Assembly (NCBI RefSeq): GCF_013177315.1
Contig: NZ_CP053661.1
Coordinates: 868,001 to 932,000 of the forward strand
Direction: 5' to 3'
Length of the DNA: 64,000 nucleotides
Source of the DNA: Thermoleptolyngbya sichuanensis A183
GTDB lineage: Bacteria > Cyanobacteriota > Cyanobacteriia > Elainellales > Elainellaceae
The translations under genes were made by a program, and so were the position numbers. Shown here piece after piece: positions 43,390-52,547 of this stretch. The notes under the pieces are model-generated. The model saw only the letters and a program-made list of their open reading frames with translations, was not told where the DNA came from and searched no databases. Each line of letters begins with the position of its first letter. The first letter of the stretch is position 1.

Positions 43390-45324
43390 ATGTCCTTAGA
43401 CTTTTTGCCGCGCAGTGGCCGCTTTAGCTGCTCTACTTCACAGCCTCGCTCTCCATTTATCAGCCTCCAGTTCAAGCTCATGTTGGGCTTTGCGCTGGTC
43501 AGCGGGCTGGTTTTTGTCGGGTTATACGGCTGGCTTTATAGCAAAGCTTTAAATCGGGTGAGGGAGGGGCTAAGGCAGGACATGGTGAATACGCTGGACG
43601 GGGCGATCGCCGGTGTTGATGCGACCGAGTTTTCCCAGCTTTCCCAGTTGCCTGCGCCGCAGGGCGAGCCAGTGCCCGCCTCAAACCCGCTCTATCAGCG
43701 CCATCAAGAATGGCTGATCCGAATTCACAACGTAGAGCCACGGGCCAATCCTTATACCTTGGTGAAGGGAGCCAAACCCTACGAAGCACTCTGGATTGGG
43801 GATAGCTTGCGAGTCTTGCAGCCGGAGAACGCCACAAGCTTTCGGGAAGCCTACCTCGCCACACCGGACGAAACTCGCCTCTATCAGGGATTTTCGGAGG
43901 TGACGCTGACGCTCTCGCCCTACACCGACTCTTGGGGAAACTGGATTTCTGCCTATGGCCCGATTAAAAATGCTGAAGGGCAGGTGATTGGGCTGCTGGG
44001 GATCGATTTTCAGGCTGACGAGATCTACAGTGTTGAGCGAGACATTCGCAAAAGCTTGGCGATCGCCTTTGGCAGCACCTACCTGCTGCTGCTGGGTCTG
44101 GTGGCGCTGCTGGCTCGCTCCTTTACGCGACCGATTATCGATCTGACCGATGCCACCGAGCAAATGAGCCAAGGCGAGTACGATCGGGCGCTGACACAGT
44201 TTCATCGTCGCTATGTGCGAGATGAGATTAGCCAACTGGCAAGCAGCTTTGAGCGGATGGTAGAGCAGGTGCAGCAGCGCGAGGCAGACCTGGCCAGCGC
44301 CAACAGCAACCTGGAAGAACAAGTCCGGCAACGCACCCAGGAGCTAGAAGAGAACAACGCCCACCTTGAGCAAACCCTGCGAGATCTCAAGGCCACTCAG
44401 TCGCAACTGATTCAAACGGAAAAGATGTCGAGTTTGGGGCAGCTTGTGGCAGGTCTAGCCCATGAGATTAACAATCCCCTAAGCTTCATTCAGTCCAATT
44501 TGCTCCATGCCCGCGAGTACATGCAGTGCTTATTGGAGATGCTGAACCTTTATCAGACCCATCTCCAAAAGGTGCCAGCGATCTGCGAAAAGGCAGAGGA
44601 ACTAGGGCTGGAATTCATTCAGGATGATCTGCCCAAGCTGCTGGGGTCGATGCAGGTTGGCACGCAGCGGATTAGTGAAATCGTGCGATCGCTCCGTGTG
44701 TTTGCCCGGTTGGATGAGTCTGAGGTCAAGTCCGTTGATCTGCATGAAGGGCTGGACAGTACGCTGCTGTTGCTCAATAGCCGTCTCCGGGGCACTCCTA
44801 GTCGAGCAGGTATCCGCATTGTTCGGGAATACGGCGATCTGCCGCTTGTCGAGTGCTACGCCGGACAGATTAACCAGGTGTTTATGAACCTTTTGAGCAA
44901 CGCGGTCGATGCTCTGGAGGCGATGCGAGAACAGGTGGATGGTTTACGCAGCGCCGCTGGGCAGGCTCATTCCCCGGCATACTGCATGGACTGGGCCAAG
45001 GATTTATTGCCAGAGGAACAAGACGAGATTCCCACCATCTGGATTAGAACCCGTCTGGTCGAAGGGAATCGCGTCTCGGTGTGCATCGCAGACAATGGAA
45101 TTGGCATTTCGACGGACGTGCAGCAGCGGATCTTTAATCCCTTTTTCACCACTAAACCTGTGGGACGCGGAACCGGGCTGGGGCTATCAATTTGCCATCA
45201 AATCATTACCGAGCGCCACGGCGGTACGCTGAAATGCACCTCTTGCCCCGCTGAGGGGTCAGAATTTTGCTTTGAGATTCCGCTGAAGCTGCCTGCCAAC
45301 CAGCCCCAACAGACCCAGGCTTAG
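43390..45324 (+). CDS. Sensor histidine kinase with Cache-like domain and HAMP
   Basis: About 644 residues. It has an N-terminal helix (FKLMLGFALVSGLVFVGLYG), a periplasmic Cache-like domain (NPLYQRHQEWLIRIHNVEPR, then TDSWGNWISAYGPIKNAEGQ), a second helix, HAMP (FTRPIIDLTDATEQMSQGEY), and a coiled coil with repeated Glu/Gln. The kinase core has the H-box LAHEINNPLSFIQ and ATP-binding boxes NQVFMNLLSNAVDAL (N), IADNGIGIS (G1) and GRGTGLGLSICHQI (G2). No response regulator is adjacent. The sensor domain matches that of the HAMP protein at 29282-30346 in several stretches, so both probably sense the same class of ligand. I used ATG 43390; a GTG at 43381 is three codons upstream. Confidence 0.92.
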   Translation: MSLDFLPRSGRFSCSTSQPRSPFISLQFKLMLGFALVSGLVFVGLYGWLYSKALNRVREGLRQDMVNTLDGAIAGVDATEFSQLSQLPAPQGEPVPASNPLYQRHQEWLIRIHNVEPRANPYTLVKGAKPYEALWIGDSLRVLQPENATSFREAYLATPDETRLYQGFSEVTLTLSPYTDSWGNWISAYGPIKNAEGQVIGLLGIDFQADEIYSVERDIRKSLAIAFGSTYLLLLGLVALLARSFTRPIIDLTDATEQMSQGEYDRALTQFHRRYVRDEISQLASSFERMVEQVQQREADLASANSNLEEQVRQRTQELEENNAHLEQTLRDLKATQSQLIQTEKMSSLGQLVAGLAHEINNPLSFIQSNLLHAREYMQCLLEMLNLYQTHLQKVPAICEKAEELGLEFIQDDLPKLLGSMQVGTQRISEIVRSLRVFARLDESEVKSVDLHEGLDSTLLLLNSRLRGTPSRAGIRIVREYGDLPLVECYAGQINQVFMNLLSNAVDALEAMREQVDGLRSAAGQAHSPAYCMDWAKDLLPEEQDEIPTIWIRTRLVEGNRVSVCIADNGIGISTDVQQRIFNPFFTTKPVGRGTGLGLSICHQIITERHGGTLKCTSCPAEGSEFCFEIPLKLPANQPQQTQA

Positions 45325-45499
45325 GCTTAGGCAAGTAGAACTTATGCGGTTGGTCGCCAGTCCGAGCAAAGGCGGAGAGAGTTGGAGGAATTGAGGGAAC
45401 TCTGAATTAGGCCGTAGCTGCTCAGACTGGCTGAAAGATGAGCCATCAGACCAACAGGCTGTCGGCGCGGCTCATTCCTTCTACTTTGGAGATATTGCT

Positions 45500-45946
45500 A
45501 TGGGTTTGTTCGACCGAATGTTTGGCGTACAAAACACAGTTCAGGAAACCTTTAGCCCAGCCGAAGCCTATGCAGCGATCGCCCTGGCCGCAGTTGCTTC
45601 TGACGGCTATCTGGCAGACGAGGAGCTATCGGGTCTGATGAGTACGCTGAACCGCATGCAGCTCTTCCGGAGCTATTCAAGCGACATTATGCGACGGATG
45701 TTTGACAAGCTGTTCAGCATCCTGCGGCGGGATGGGGTCGGCGTTTTGTTTGCGATCGCCAAAGACTCTCTCCCCTTTGAACTGAAGGAATCGGCCTTTG
45801 CAGTTGCCACCGATCTGGTTTTGGCCGACGGCCGTGTCACCCAGGAAGAGCAGCAGTTTCTCAACGATCTCTATCAAGCCCTTGGCATTTCCGAAGCCGC
45901 GGCCGAGAAGATTGTAGACGTAATGCTCATTAAAAATCGCGGCTAG
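45500..45946 (+). CDS. TerB-like tellurite resistance family protein
   Basis: A 148-residue, all-helical protein with the TerB/DjlA-N-like fold: two pseudo-repeats with acidic loops, AVASDGYLADEELSGLMSTL and DLVLADGRVTQEEQQFLNDL, that can bind a metal. It starts MGLFDRMFG. Despite the name, members are mainly stress or membrane-associated scaffolds. It follows the histidine kinase on the same strand (175-bp gap) and is closed by a HIP1-based terminator, so it may be separately transcribed. TerC, a functional neighbour elsewhere, is 9.5 kb away here. Confidence 0.85.
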   Translation: MGLFDRMFGVQNTVQETFSPAEAYAAIALAAVASDGYLADEELSGLMSTLNRMQLFRSYSSDIMRRMFDKLFSILRRDGVGVLFAIAKDSLPFELKESAFAVATDLVLADGRVTQEEQQFLNDLYQALGISEAAAEKIVDVMLIKNRG

Positions 45947-45970
45947 GTTGCAAGTCGGTTCATCGTAAGA

Positions 45971-46007
45971 GGCGATCGCCCAGCGCAAGAGGCGATCGCC
46001 CTTTTTT
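45971..46007 (+). terminator. Terminator made from two HIP1 palindromes
   Basis: GGCGATCGCC occurs at 45971-45980 and again at 45991-46000, 10 nt apart, followed by cTTTTTT. Because the sequence is self-complementary, copy 1 can pair with copy 2, giving a 10-bp stem with loop cagcgcaaga and a T-run, a classical intrinsic terminator for the TerB-like gene. The flanks form a 15-bp direct repeat (aagaggcgatcgccc). Confidence 0.85.
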
Positions 46008-46013
46008 ATCGCT

Positions 46014-46730
46014 CTACTCCCGACACCCAGCCGCACGAAACTGCTCCATCAGCGCTGTGGGCCAGGTGGGGTCGATCGCAGGGGGCCGCTGGGACGCATA
46101 GACCTGCATGTTTCCCGTTGGCTCCACCGTTGCCAGAAACTCGCTGTCGTAGTTTGAGACCGTCACTTGCCGCAAGAGCGATCGCGTAGACTGCGTATTG
46201 CTAGCCAGCAGTTGCCCCTCCGCCACCTGCGCCACGGAAAACTCTAGCGGCGTGTCATACACCTCAAACGGCACGGTTGCCGTTTCCTGCTTGCTATAGC
46301 GCACCAGGCACACGCGCCCTGGTACTTCCGACGGAAACACCGTCATAAAGTAATGGGGCAGCATATCCCACTCTTTGGCCCAGGTTCCCAAAAACGGGGC
46401 CATGTCTGGGTCTGTCTCTGCCCAGGTTTGCCGATAGGCGACCAGTTCTGAAGAAATCGGCGACCCCACTGAACCAATCTTGCCCAGCCCCAGCAAGTCC
46501 AGATCGGACTGAATCCGCTGCTGCATCTCGGCCTCTGCCTGACGGAGTGCGTCTTCTGTCAGCGGCGGCCGTAGCGGCGCATCGACAGGATGCAGCACCA
46601 CAGCAGGATCGGGAGTGGCTGCGTCGGGCGCAGACGGGGTGCAGGCTATGGCCGTTCCCAGCCCCGCCGTCAGCACCACGGCCGCCGCCCACTTCACCCG
46701 AATTGCATGAGTCATCAATCGTTTTGCCAT
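46014..46730 (-). CDS. Putative lipoprotein, hypothetical
   Basis: About 238 residues from ATG 46730 (MAKRLMTHAIRVKWAAAVVL). The hydrophobic core is followed by the lipobox TAIAC near residue 30, typical of a lipoprotein attached to a membrane. The mature part is acidic with segments such as FLGTWAKEWDMLPHYFMTVF and PGRVCLVRYSKQ and no known domain. Start choice: the frame is open to 46826, but that start lies inside the terminator of the upstream CHRD gene at 46811-46844, so a downstream start is certain. ATG 46715 is the alternative. It is convergent with the TerB-like gene. Confidence 0.65.
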   Translation of the reverse strand: MAKRLMTHAIRVKWAAAVVLTAGLGTAIACTPSAPDAATPDPAVVLHPVDAPLRPPLTEDALRQAEAEMQQRIQSDLDLLGLGKIGSVGSPISSELVAYRQTWAETDPDMAPFLGTWAKEWDMLPHYFMTVFPSEVPGRVCLVRYSKQETATVPFEVYDTPLEFSVAQVAEGQLLASNTQSTRSLLRQVTVSNYDSEFLATVEPTGNMQVYASQRPPAIDPTWPTALMEQFRAAGCRE

Positions 46731-46810
46731 AACCCTCGTAGCCCAGACCATCAATTTCTGGGGTCTTCTTTTATTAGGTCTACAATTTCTGGCAGCAGGT
46801 TCCGCAATGA

Positions 46811-46844
46811 AAAAGCCCCACTTCACCGATTGGGAAGTGGGGGC
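46811..46844 (-). terminator. Intrinsic terminator after the CHRD-domain gene
   Basis: On the minus strand, gcccccacttc (reading from 46844) pairs with gaagtggggc around caatcggt-type loop bases, with one bulged G, then a run of Ts (gcttttt). It ends the CHRD gene 99 bp past its stop. Confidence 0.85.
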
Positions 46845-46942
46845 AGACCTTTCTGCTTGAGAGCCAACTTGTCAAGAGCCAGCGGAGAACCAACGTCCTT
46901 TAGACCCGGAGGAACGGGCGGAGGCTTGGGCGAGTCCGGGCG

Positions 46943-47545
46943 TTAGTAAGGACGCAGCACGCCGCGCAGTTCGCCGGCCCGGTTGCGCGTGGTGTGAAGA
47001 TCAAGATAGAGATTGCCGCTTTCCAGCGCTTGCCGTTGTTCTGGCGTGAGGGTGTATTCTCCCGCAAAGCGACCGTCGCGATCGCCCCTCATCGTCACCG
47101 TCAGCGCATACTGGAAGGGGCCGTTGGCGGTGGGTTCGCCCCGATGGATATGCACGGCTGAGGTGATGTTGGGGTTGGGCGGATCGGTGGGGTCAACGGT
47201 ATAGTCGCGCAGGGGACCAGCCAAATTGCGAAAGTCGCCCCGCACCACCAGGCGATCGCCCGCCAGCACGGCCCCGGCCACACCTGTCGCCCGACCAGAG
47301 GGAGACGCGCCCACCACTGCACCCCGGCTCAGGGTTGCCGAAAAGCGCTGTAAAGAAGAGCGGGTCATCCCCTGCGCCAGCAGCACAGTTTCTGCCTGAC
47401 GCACCTCTGCGATGGGGGCGGGGTCTGCCGGACGCATCCTGCCAGAGACGGCTTGGGCCAGGGACGGGGTAGACAGCCCCATGAGAGATAGGCACGTCAG
47501 CGCACCCAGAACGAAATGGAAAAGAATCTTTTTGGGATGAATCAT
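46943..47545 (-). CDS. Secreted CHRD domain protein
   Basis: A 200-residue exported protein from ATG 47545 (MIHPKKILFHFVLGALTCLS). The signal peptide likely ends after PSLA near residue 31. The mature part is a CHRD domain, a beta-sandwich named after chordin. Family elements: FSATLSRGAVVGASPSGRAT, GVAGAVLAGDRLVVRGDFRN, SAVHIHRGEPTANGPFQYAL and ESGNLYLDLHTTRNRAGELR. Function in bacteria is unknown; the fold suggests an extracellular or periplasmic binding role. A TTG at 47579 is in frame. A good terminator follows (46811-46844). Confidence 0.85.
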   Translation of the reverse strand: MIHPKKILFHFVLGALTCLSLMGLSTPSLAQAVSGRMRPADPAPIAEVRQAETVLLAQGMTRSSLQRFSATLSRGAVVGASPSGRATGVAGAVLAGDRLVVRGDFRNLAGPLRDYTVDPTDPPNPNITSAVHIHRGEPTANGPFQYALTVTMRGDRDGRFAGEYTLTPEQRQALESGNLYLDLHTTRNRAGELRGVLRPY

Positions 47546-47811
47546 GGCTTTGAGGCGTTCGATAGCGCTTGGAATCAAGACTCGCGATGAATCCTAATGA
47601 ACACTACGCCCAAAACTGCTGTTTGGATGTGTGATTTCATCCTTAGCCTGGAATCTGCATCAGAAATCTGTACCCAGCCCGACAGAATTTATCAAAAGAC
47701 AGGGGATAATGCTCTCTGTTCTGGGTGAGGCGATCGCCAGTATTTGAACCCATCACGACTGGTCGTGCGCTGCTCAAGCAAAGGCGCTGCTTAGATTGAG
47801 GAAGGCTGTTC

Positions 47812-49050
47812 ATGAAAGTGCAAGATTTAAAGGGAAAAACCGTTGCGTTTGCCGGGTCGGGCGGGCTAGATAGCTGCACCATTACGCGCTGGCTGACAAA
47901 CCAGGGCGTAAACGTGGTGTGCTTTACGGCCGACCTGGGGCAGCCGGATGAAGAAGACATGGATGCGGTGCGCCAGCGGATGCTGAAGGCGGGCGCGGTG
48001 GACTTTGTGCTGCTGCCTGTGCGAGAGGCGATCGCCGAAGACGGCCTCAAGGTGATCCAGTCGCAGGCCTGCTACGAAGGGCGCTACTGGAACACCACGG
48101 GAATCGCCCGCTGTTCCCTGACCAAGGCAATGATTCTGGAAATGAAGCAGCGCGGGCTGACGATTTTTAGCCACGGCGCAACGGGGCGCGGCAACGACCA
48201 GGTGCGGTTTCAGCTAATTACCAATATGCTGGCTCCAGAGTTTGAGGTGTATGCACCCTGGCGCGACGAGAGCTTTCTGGCGCGGTTCCCCGGCCGCAGC
48301 GAGATGATTGATTTCTGTCAGGAAAACGGGCTGCCCGTGACGGCTACCAAAGACAAGCCCTATTCCACCGATGCCAACCTGCTGGGGTTGACGCATGAAT
48401 CGGGAATGCTGGAGGCGCTGACCACCCCGGCCCAGTTTGTGAAGCCGATTATGGGCTGCTATCCGCAGGATGCGCCCGACACGCCAGAAGCTTTTACCGT
48501 GCGGTTTGAAAAGGGTCGTCCGGTGAGCGTGAATGGGGAATCGGTGAATCTGGTGGATGCGTTTTTGAAGACGAATGCGATCGCCGGAAAGCACGGCATC
48601 GGCATCGGCACGCACCTGGTCGAAAACCGCTTTGTGGGCATCAAGTCGCGCGGCGTATACGAAAGCCCCGGCGTAGAAACCCTGGGCACTTGCTATGCTT
48701 ATCTGCTGCAACTGATTCTGGATCGGCGGGCGCGGGAGTTTTATGACCAGCTTTCGCTCCTGGTGGCCAAGCAAATCTATCAGGGCTACTGGTTTGACCG
48801 GGCAACGCAGATGATGCTGGCGGCGATCGCCAACACGGCCGAACTCGCCACCGGAACCATCAGCGTGTCCCTTTACAAAGGCAATATCTCCTTCGTGGCG
48901 GCCGACGACGTGCCCCACATCCTCTATTCCGAAGAAAACGCCTCAATGGAGGGCGTGGGCGACTATAACCACGGCGACTCGGAGGGGCTGCTGCGGGTCT
49001 TTGGCGTGAGCGCCCGCGTGTTGGCCACCAGCGGTCAGGTCGGTCTTTGA
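47812..49050 (+). CDS. Argininosuccinate synthase-related protein (paralogue)
   Basis: A 412-residue member of the adenylating amidoligase (PP-loop) family closest to argininosuccinate synthase. ASS motifs are present but altered: the PP-loop reads VAFAGSGGLDSCTI rather than FSGGLDTS, followed by FTADLGQPDEEDMDAVRQRM, SHGATGRGNDQVRFQL and KPYSTDANLLGLTHESG. The layout follows the long, E. coli-type ArgG. Cyanobacteria normally encode a canonical ArgG elsewhere with the AYSGGVDTS loop, so this is probably a second, functionally divergent copy and a different substrate is possible. It has its own upstream gap (about 270 bp) and a 12-bp hairpin downstream, so is likely monocistronic. Confidence 0.8.
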   Translation: MKVQDLKGKTVAFAGSGGLDSCTITRWLTNQGVNVVCFTADLGQPDEEDMDAVRQRMLKAGAVDFVLLPVREAIAEDGLKVIQSQACYEGRYWNTTGIARCSLTKAMILEMKQRGLTIFSHGATGRGNDQVRFQLITNMLAPEFEVYAPWRDESFLARFPGRSEMIDFCQENGLPVTATKDKPYSTDANLLGLTHESGMLEALTTPAQFVKPIMGCYPQDAPDTPEAFTVRFEKGRPVSVNGESVNLVDAFLKTNAIAGKHGIGIGTHLVENRFVGIKSRGVYESPGVETLGTCYAYLLQLILDRRAREFYDQLSLLVAKQIYQGYWFDRATQMMLAAIANTAELATGTISVSLYKGNISFVAADDVPHILYSEENASMEGVGDYNHGDSEGLLRVFGVSARVLATSGQVGL

Positions 49051-49087
49051 AGAACTGAGGACTGCGTTGAACGTGGGCCGAAACCCG

Positions 49088-49138
49088 GATGCGAGTTGAT
49101 TGTTTGTGTGCGATGCACCCAAGCAGTCAACTCGCATC
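49088..49138 (+). other. Perfect 12-bp inverted repeat after the ASS-related gene
   Basis: gatgcgagttga (49088-49099) pairs with tcaactcgcatc (49127-49138) across 27 nt, followed by tctagagttttg. It may terminate the upstream gene weakly or be a remnant of a mobile element end. Confidence 0.5.
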
Positions 49139-49715
49139 TCTAGAGTTTTGCGCTTTGGCAGGCTAAACATCGGCAGGCGAAATCCTAACGTTTTAGCACA
49201 ATCCGATACCGCGCCTTGCCCGATACCAGATGCTCAAGGGCTTCGTTAAGCAAACTAAGCAAGCAATGAAGAACTGGAGGAAGAACTGGAGCGGTGGATA
49301 AATCACCAATCAGATGAACAGGGATTCACCCACGCCGCCGCTGATGATAAGGGGGGTTTTGAGGGAGCAACAATCCTATGTCTGGATGCCTATGTCTGGA
49401 TGATTCCGTATCCTCTGCGCCTTGTCGATCCCCAGTTGGGCGGCTAGAGTCTTAATGAGTGCATCCAGCTTGGGCATTTTGCGGATGGGGATGGAGTTGC
49501 GCGATCGCCCCTTGGTAGGATAAATACGAGGGCGATCGCCACCTCAAAACCCCGTCAGATGCTTCTCCTAAGCCCTCATTGCATGGTTCGTTGCATAAGA
49601 TGCACAGGAGATGCATAGGACTGTCGAATTCATTGGCTGTGAATCCGTAATGGCGTTTGGGTAACTTGAAAGAAGTTGAGTCAGACGCATCGCCCTGTTT
49701 CTACCTGGAACTGCC
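49139..49715. other. Intergenic region upstream of the adenylate cyclase
   Basis: About 580 bp with no supported gene. It has an exact 14-bp duplication (cctatgtctggatg, 49375-49402) and three HIP1 sites at 49500-49540. On the minus strand a 33-codon open frame (MPKLDALIKTLAAQLGIDKA) is seen near 49380-49480. It may be a fragment of a lost gene; no match is recognised. Confidence 0.45.
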
Positions 49716-52454
49716 ATGAGCGCCCCCTCCTCGCATCTACATTCCACATCCTCCCCATCGGCCGACCCGCTTGATGGGGACAATGCAACGGTTACGGTAG
49801 AGGTAGAAGTCCTCACCGATGGTTCGAGTGCTGGGCAATTGAGTGGGCGATCGCAGCCGCCAGAATCACCCGCTTCCCCCCCCGTCCCTCCCCCCAATCC
49901 AAACAGCGACCCAAGCGCCACCAGCCCCTCCAGCAGACCCAACCCCGGCAGCGCCCTGGCCACCACCAAGGGATCTTTCTCGTCCTTTCTCGCGCCGCTG
50001 ACCCAGGATACGTTCAAGCAGGTCGTTACCGATGTTGAGCAAAAGCTAAGAGTGGTTAATCAAACCCTCTCGATGCTCGACAACCTGATGGATTCTCAGG
50101 GATTTGATGCCATCTTGAACGAGATGCTGCATTCCATCACCCTGAAAACGGGGGAACTGCTGAACGCCGATCGCGCCACTATTTTTCTCCTAGACGACGA
50201 GAAAGACGAACTGTGGGCGATCGTCGCCGAAGACGAAAACGGCAATAACCTGGAACTGCGAATTCCCAAGCATGTCGGCATTGCGGGCGAAGTCGCCACC
50301 ACCAAGCAGGTCGTCAACATTCCCTACGACTTTTACAACGATCCCCGCTCTAAGGCGGCTCAGGCGCTCGACAAGAAAAATCACTACCGCACTTACACCA
50401 TGCTGGCCATGCCCCTGCTGAACGATCAGGGCGACTTGGTGGCCGTCGTGCAACTGATCAACAAGCTCAAGCCCAACTGTGATTTGCAAGCGCACCTAGA
50501 CGAGCGCATCGACCTGGGCGGCTTTACCGCGCAAGATGAGCAGGTGTTTGAAGAGTTTGCGCCCTCGATCCGGCTGATTCTGGAATCGTCCCGCTCGTTC
50601 TACAAGGCAACCCAGCAGCAGCGGGCCGCCTCGGCGCTGATGAAGGCGACCAAATCTCTCAGCCAGAGCAGCCTAGATCTGGAGGAAACCCTGGGACGCG
50701 TGATGGAAGAGGCCCAGGAACTGATGCAGGCCGATCGCAGCACGCTTTGGCTCTTGGATCGCGACCAGCACCAGCTCTGGACAAAGCTGCCGATCAACGG
50801 CGTGCTGCAAGAAATTCGCATCCCGATGGATGCAGGCTTTGCGGGGCAGGTGGCGATGTCGGGTGAGCCAGTCCTCATTCCCTACGACCTCTACAACCAC
50901 CCCAACTCCGACACTGCCAAGGAAACCGACAAAAAGACGGGCTATCGCACATGCAGCATGTTGTGTATGCCCGTGTTCAACGCAGATGGCGAACTAATCG
51001 CCGTCACTCAACTGATCAATAAGAAAAAGCAGGGCGACCATCCGCCCTACGATCCGGCAAACTATCCTGAAGCGCCGGAGATCTGGCGGGCTAGCTTTAA
51101 CCGAAACGATCAGGAGTTCATGCAGGCGTTCAACATTCAGGCGGGTGTGGCGCTGCAAAACGCCAAGCTGTTCGCCACGGTGAAGCAGCAGGAGCAACTC
51201 CAGCGCGATATTCTGCGATCGCTCTCTAACAGCGTTATCTCCACCGACAAAGAGGGACGCATCATCGCCGCCAACGAAAGCGCCCGTAAACTGCTGGGTC
51301 TGAGCGACACTGACCCGCTGGAGGGGCTGCACGCCGAGGAACTGATTGGGCTGGAAAAGGGGGATTTTTCCAAGTGGTTCAAAATGGCGCTCATGCCAAC
51401 AGATGACAAGTGCCGTCAGCAGTATTACCCGGATCAAACGCTGAACGCGGTCAAAGGCGTGGAGCAGCACAGCATTAACCTGTCGATTAACACCATCGCC
51501 GATGCGAGTGACCCAGAGCAGGTGTCGGGAGCGCTGGTGGTGATGGACGACATCAGCGGCGAAAAGCGGCTAAAAAGCACCATGTCGCGCTATATGTCGC
51601 AGGAAGTGGCGCAGTTGCTCTTTGAGAACCCCAACGCTGCCAAAATGGGGGGCGATCGCAAAGAAGTGTCTGTCCTGTTTTCCGACATTCGCAGCTACAC
51701 CACGCTGACCGAGAGCATGACCGCCGAAGAGGTGGTCGAAATGCTGAACCAGTATTTCGAGAGCATGGTAGACGCGGTGTTTACCTATAAGGGCACGCTG
51801 GACAAGTACATCGGTGATGCCATCATGGCGGTGTTTGGGTCGCCGCTGCCCTTGGACGACCACGAGTGGATGGCCGTACAAACGGCGATCGAGATGCGGC
51901 ACCGACTTGCCGCGTTCAACGCCGACCGGGTACAGCGCCAAAAGCCACCGATTCGGATCGGCATCGGCATCAACTCCGATATCGTCATCAGCGGCAACAT
52001 CGGCTCCAGCCGCCGCATGGAGTTCACGGCCATTGGCGATGGGGTTAACTTGGGGTCGCGCCTGGAAAGCGCCAGCAAGCAATACGGCACCGACATCATC
52101 ATCAGCGAGAACACCTACAAGCCTTGCGCCGATCGGGTCTGGGCGCGAGAGCTAGACTGTATCCGGGTGAAGGGCAAGACGCAGCCCGTCAGCATTTATG
52201 AACTCGTTGGGCTGCGTGACGAAATCATTCCCGACGAGAAAAAGCGGCTGATTGACCTCTATCACGAAGGGCGCAAGCATTACCTGAATCGCGATTTCGT
52301 TAAAGCGATGAGCGCTTTTGCCACGTTGCTGCAAGACGTGAACAACGAAGACAAAGCCGCCAAGCTCCACCTCGACCGCTGCACCCACTGGCTCAGCCAT
52401 CCGCCCAACGACGAAACTTGGCAAGACGGCGTGTGGACCATGACGGAGAAGTGA
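49716..52454 (+). CDS. cyaB: Class III adenylate cyclase, GAF-GAF-PAS architecture (CyaB type)
   Basis: A 912-residue cytoplasmic cyclase making cAMP from ATP. A disordered Pro/Ser-rich N-terminus (1-95) precedes GAF-A (about 125-290), GAF-B (315-485), PAS (500-615) and the catalytic domain (645-815). Metal aspartates are Asp657 (FSDIRSYT) and Asp701 (GDAIMAVFG). The ATP-specificity Lys697 is in TLDKYIG, with Thr771 in FTAIGDGVN. The NKFDE signature of cyclic-nucleotide-binding GAF domains is complete in GAF-A (N249, K250, F270, D274, E275). In GAF-B it is N435, K436, F461, D465 with Gln466 in place of Glu. The order matches Anabaena CyaB1/CyaB2, where GAF domains bind cAMP and give positive feedback. 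That this holds here is inference. Confidence 0.93.
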   Translation: MSAPSSHLHSTSSPSADPLDGDNATVTVEVEVLTDGSSAGQLSGRSQPPESPASPPVPPPNPNSDPSATSPSSRPNPGSALATTKGSFSSFLAPLTQDTFKQVVTDVEQKLRVVNQTLSMLDNLMDSQGFDAILNEMLHSITLKTGELLNADRATIFLLDDEKDELWAIVAEDENGNNLELRIPKHVGIAGEVATTKQVVNIPYDFYNDPRSKAAQALDKKNHYRTYTMLAMPLLNDQGDLVAVVQLINKLKPNCDLQAHLDERIDLGGFTAQDEQVFEEFAPSIRLILESSRSFYKATQQQRAASALMKATKSLSQSSLDLEETLGRVMEEAQELMQADRSTLWLLDRDQHQLWTKLPINGVLQEIRIPMDAGFAGQVAMSGEPVLIPYDLYNHPNSDTAKETDKKTGYRTCSMLCMPVFNADGELIAVTQLINKKKQGDHPPYDPANYPEAPEIWRASFNRNDQEFMQAFNIQAGVALQNAKLFATVKQQEQLQRDILRSLSNSVISTDKEGRIIAANESARKLLGLSDTDPLEGLHAEELIGLEKGDFSKWFKMALMPTDDKCRQQYYPDQTLNAVKGVEQHSINLSINTIADASDPEQVSGALVVMDDISGEKRLKSTMSRYMSQEVAQLLFENPNAAKMGGDRKEVSVLFSDIRSYTTLTESMTAEEVVEMLNQYFESMVDAVFTYKGTLDKYIGDAIMAVFGSPLPLDDHEWMAVQTAIEMRHRLAAFNADRVQRQKPPIRIGIGINSDIVISGNIGSSRRMEFTAIGDGVNLGSRLESASKQYGTDIIISENTYKPCADRVWARELDCIRVKGKTQPVSIYELVGLRDEIIPDEKKRLIDLYHEGRKHYLNRDFVKAMSAFATLLQDVNNEDKAAKLHLDRCTHWLSHPPNDETWQDGVWTMTEK

Positions 52455-52547
52455 GGATTAAGGGGTCAGGGGTCAGGGATCAGGAACTATGGGTCGGGGA
52501 TTAGAGGCTGAGCAGACAAGCTAACAACGGGGCTTATGCAAGGGGGC

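Noticed and set aside
47811-49050. Calling the gene at 47812 canonical argG
   Set aside because: The PP-loop differs from FSGGLDTS and the gene belongs to a paralogous subgroup, so only a family-level name is given.
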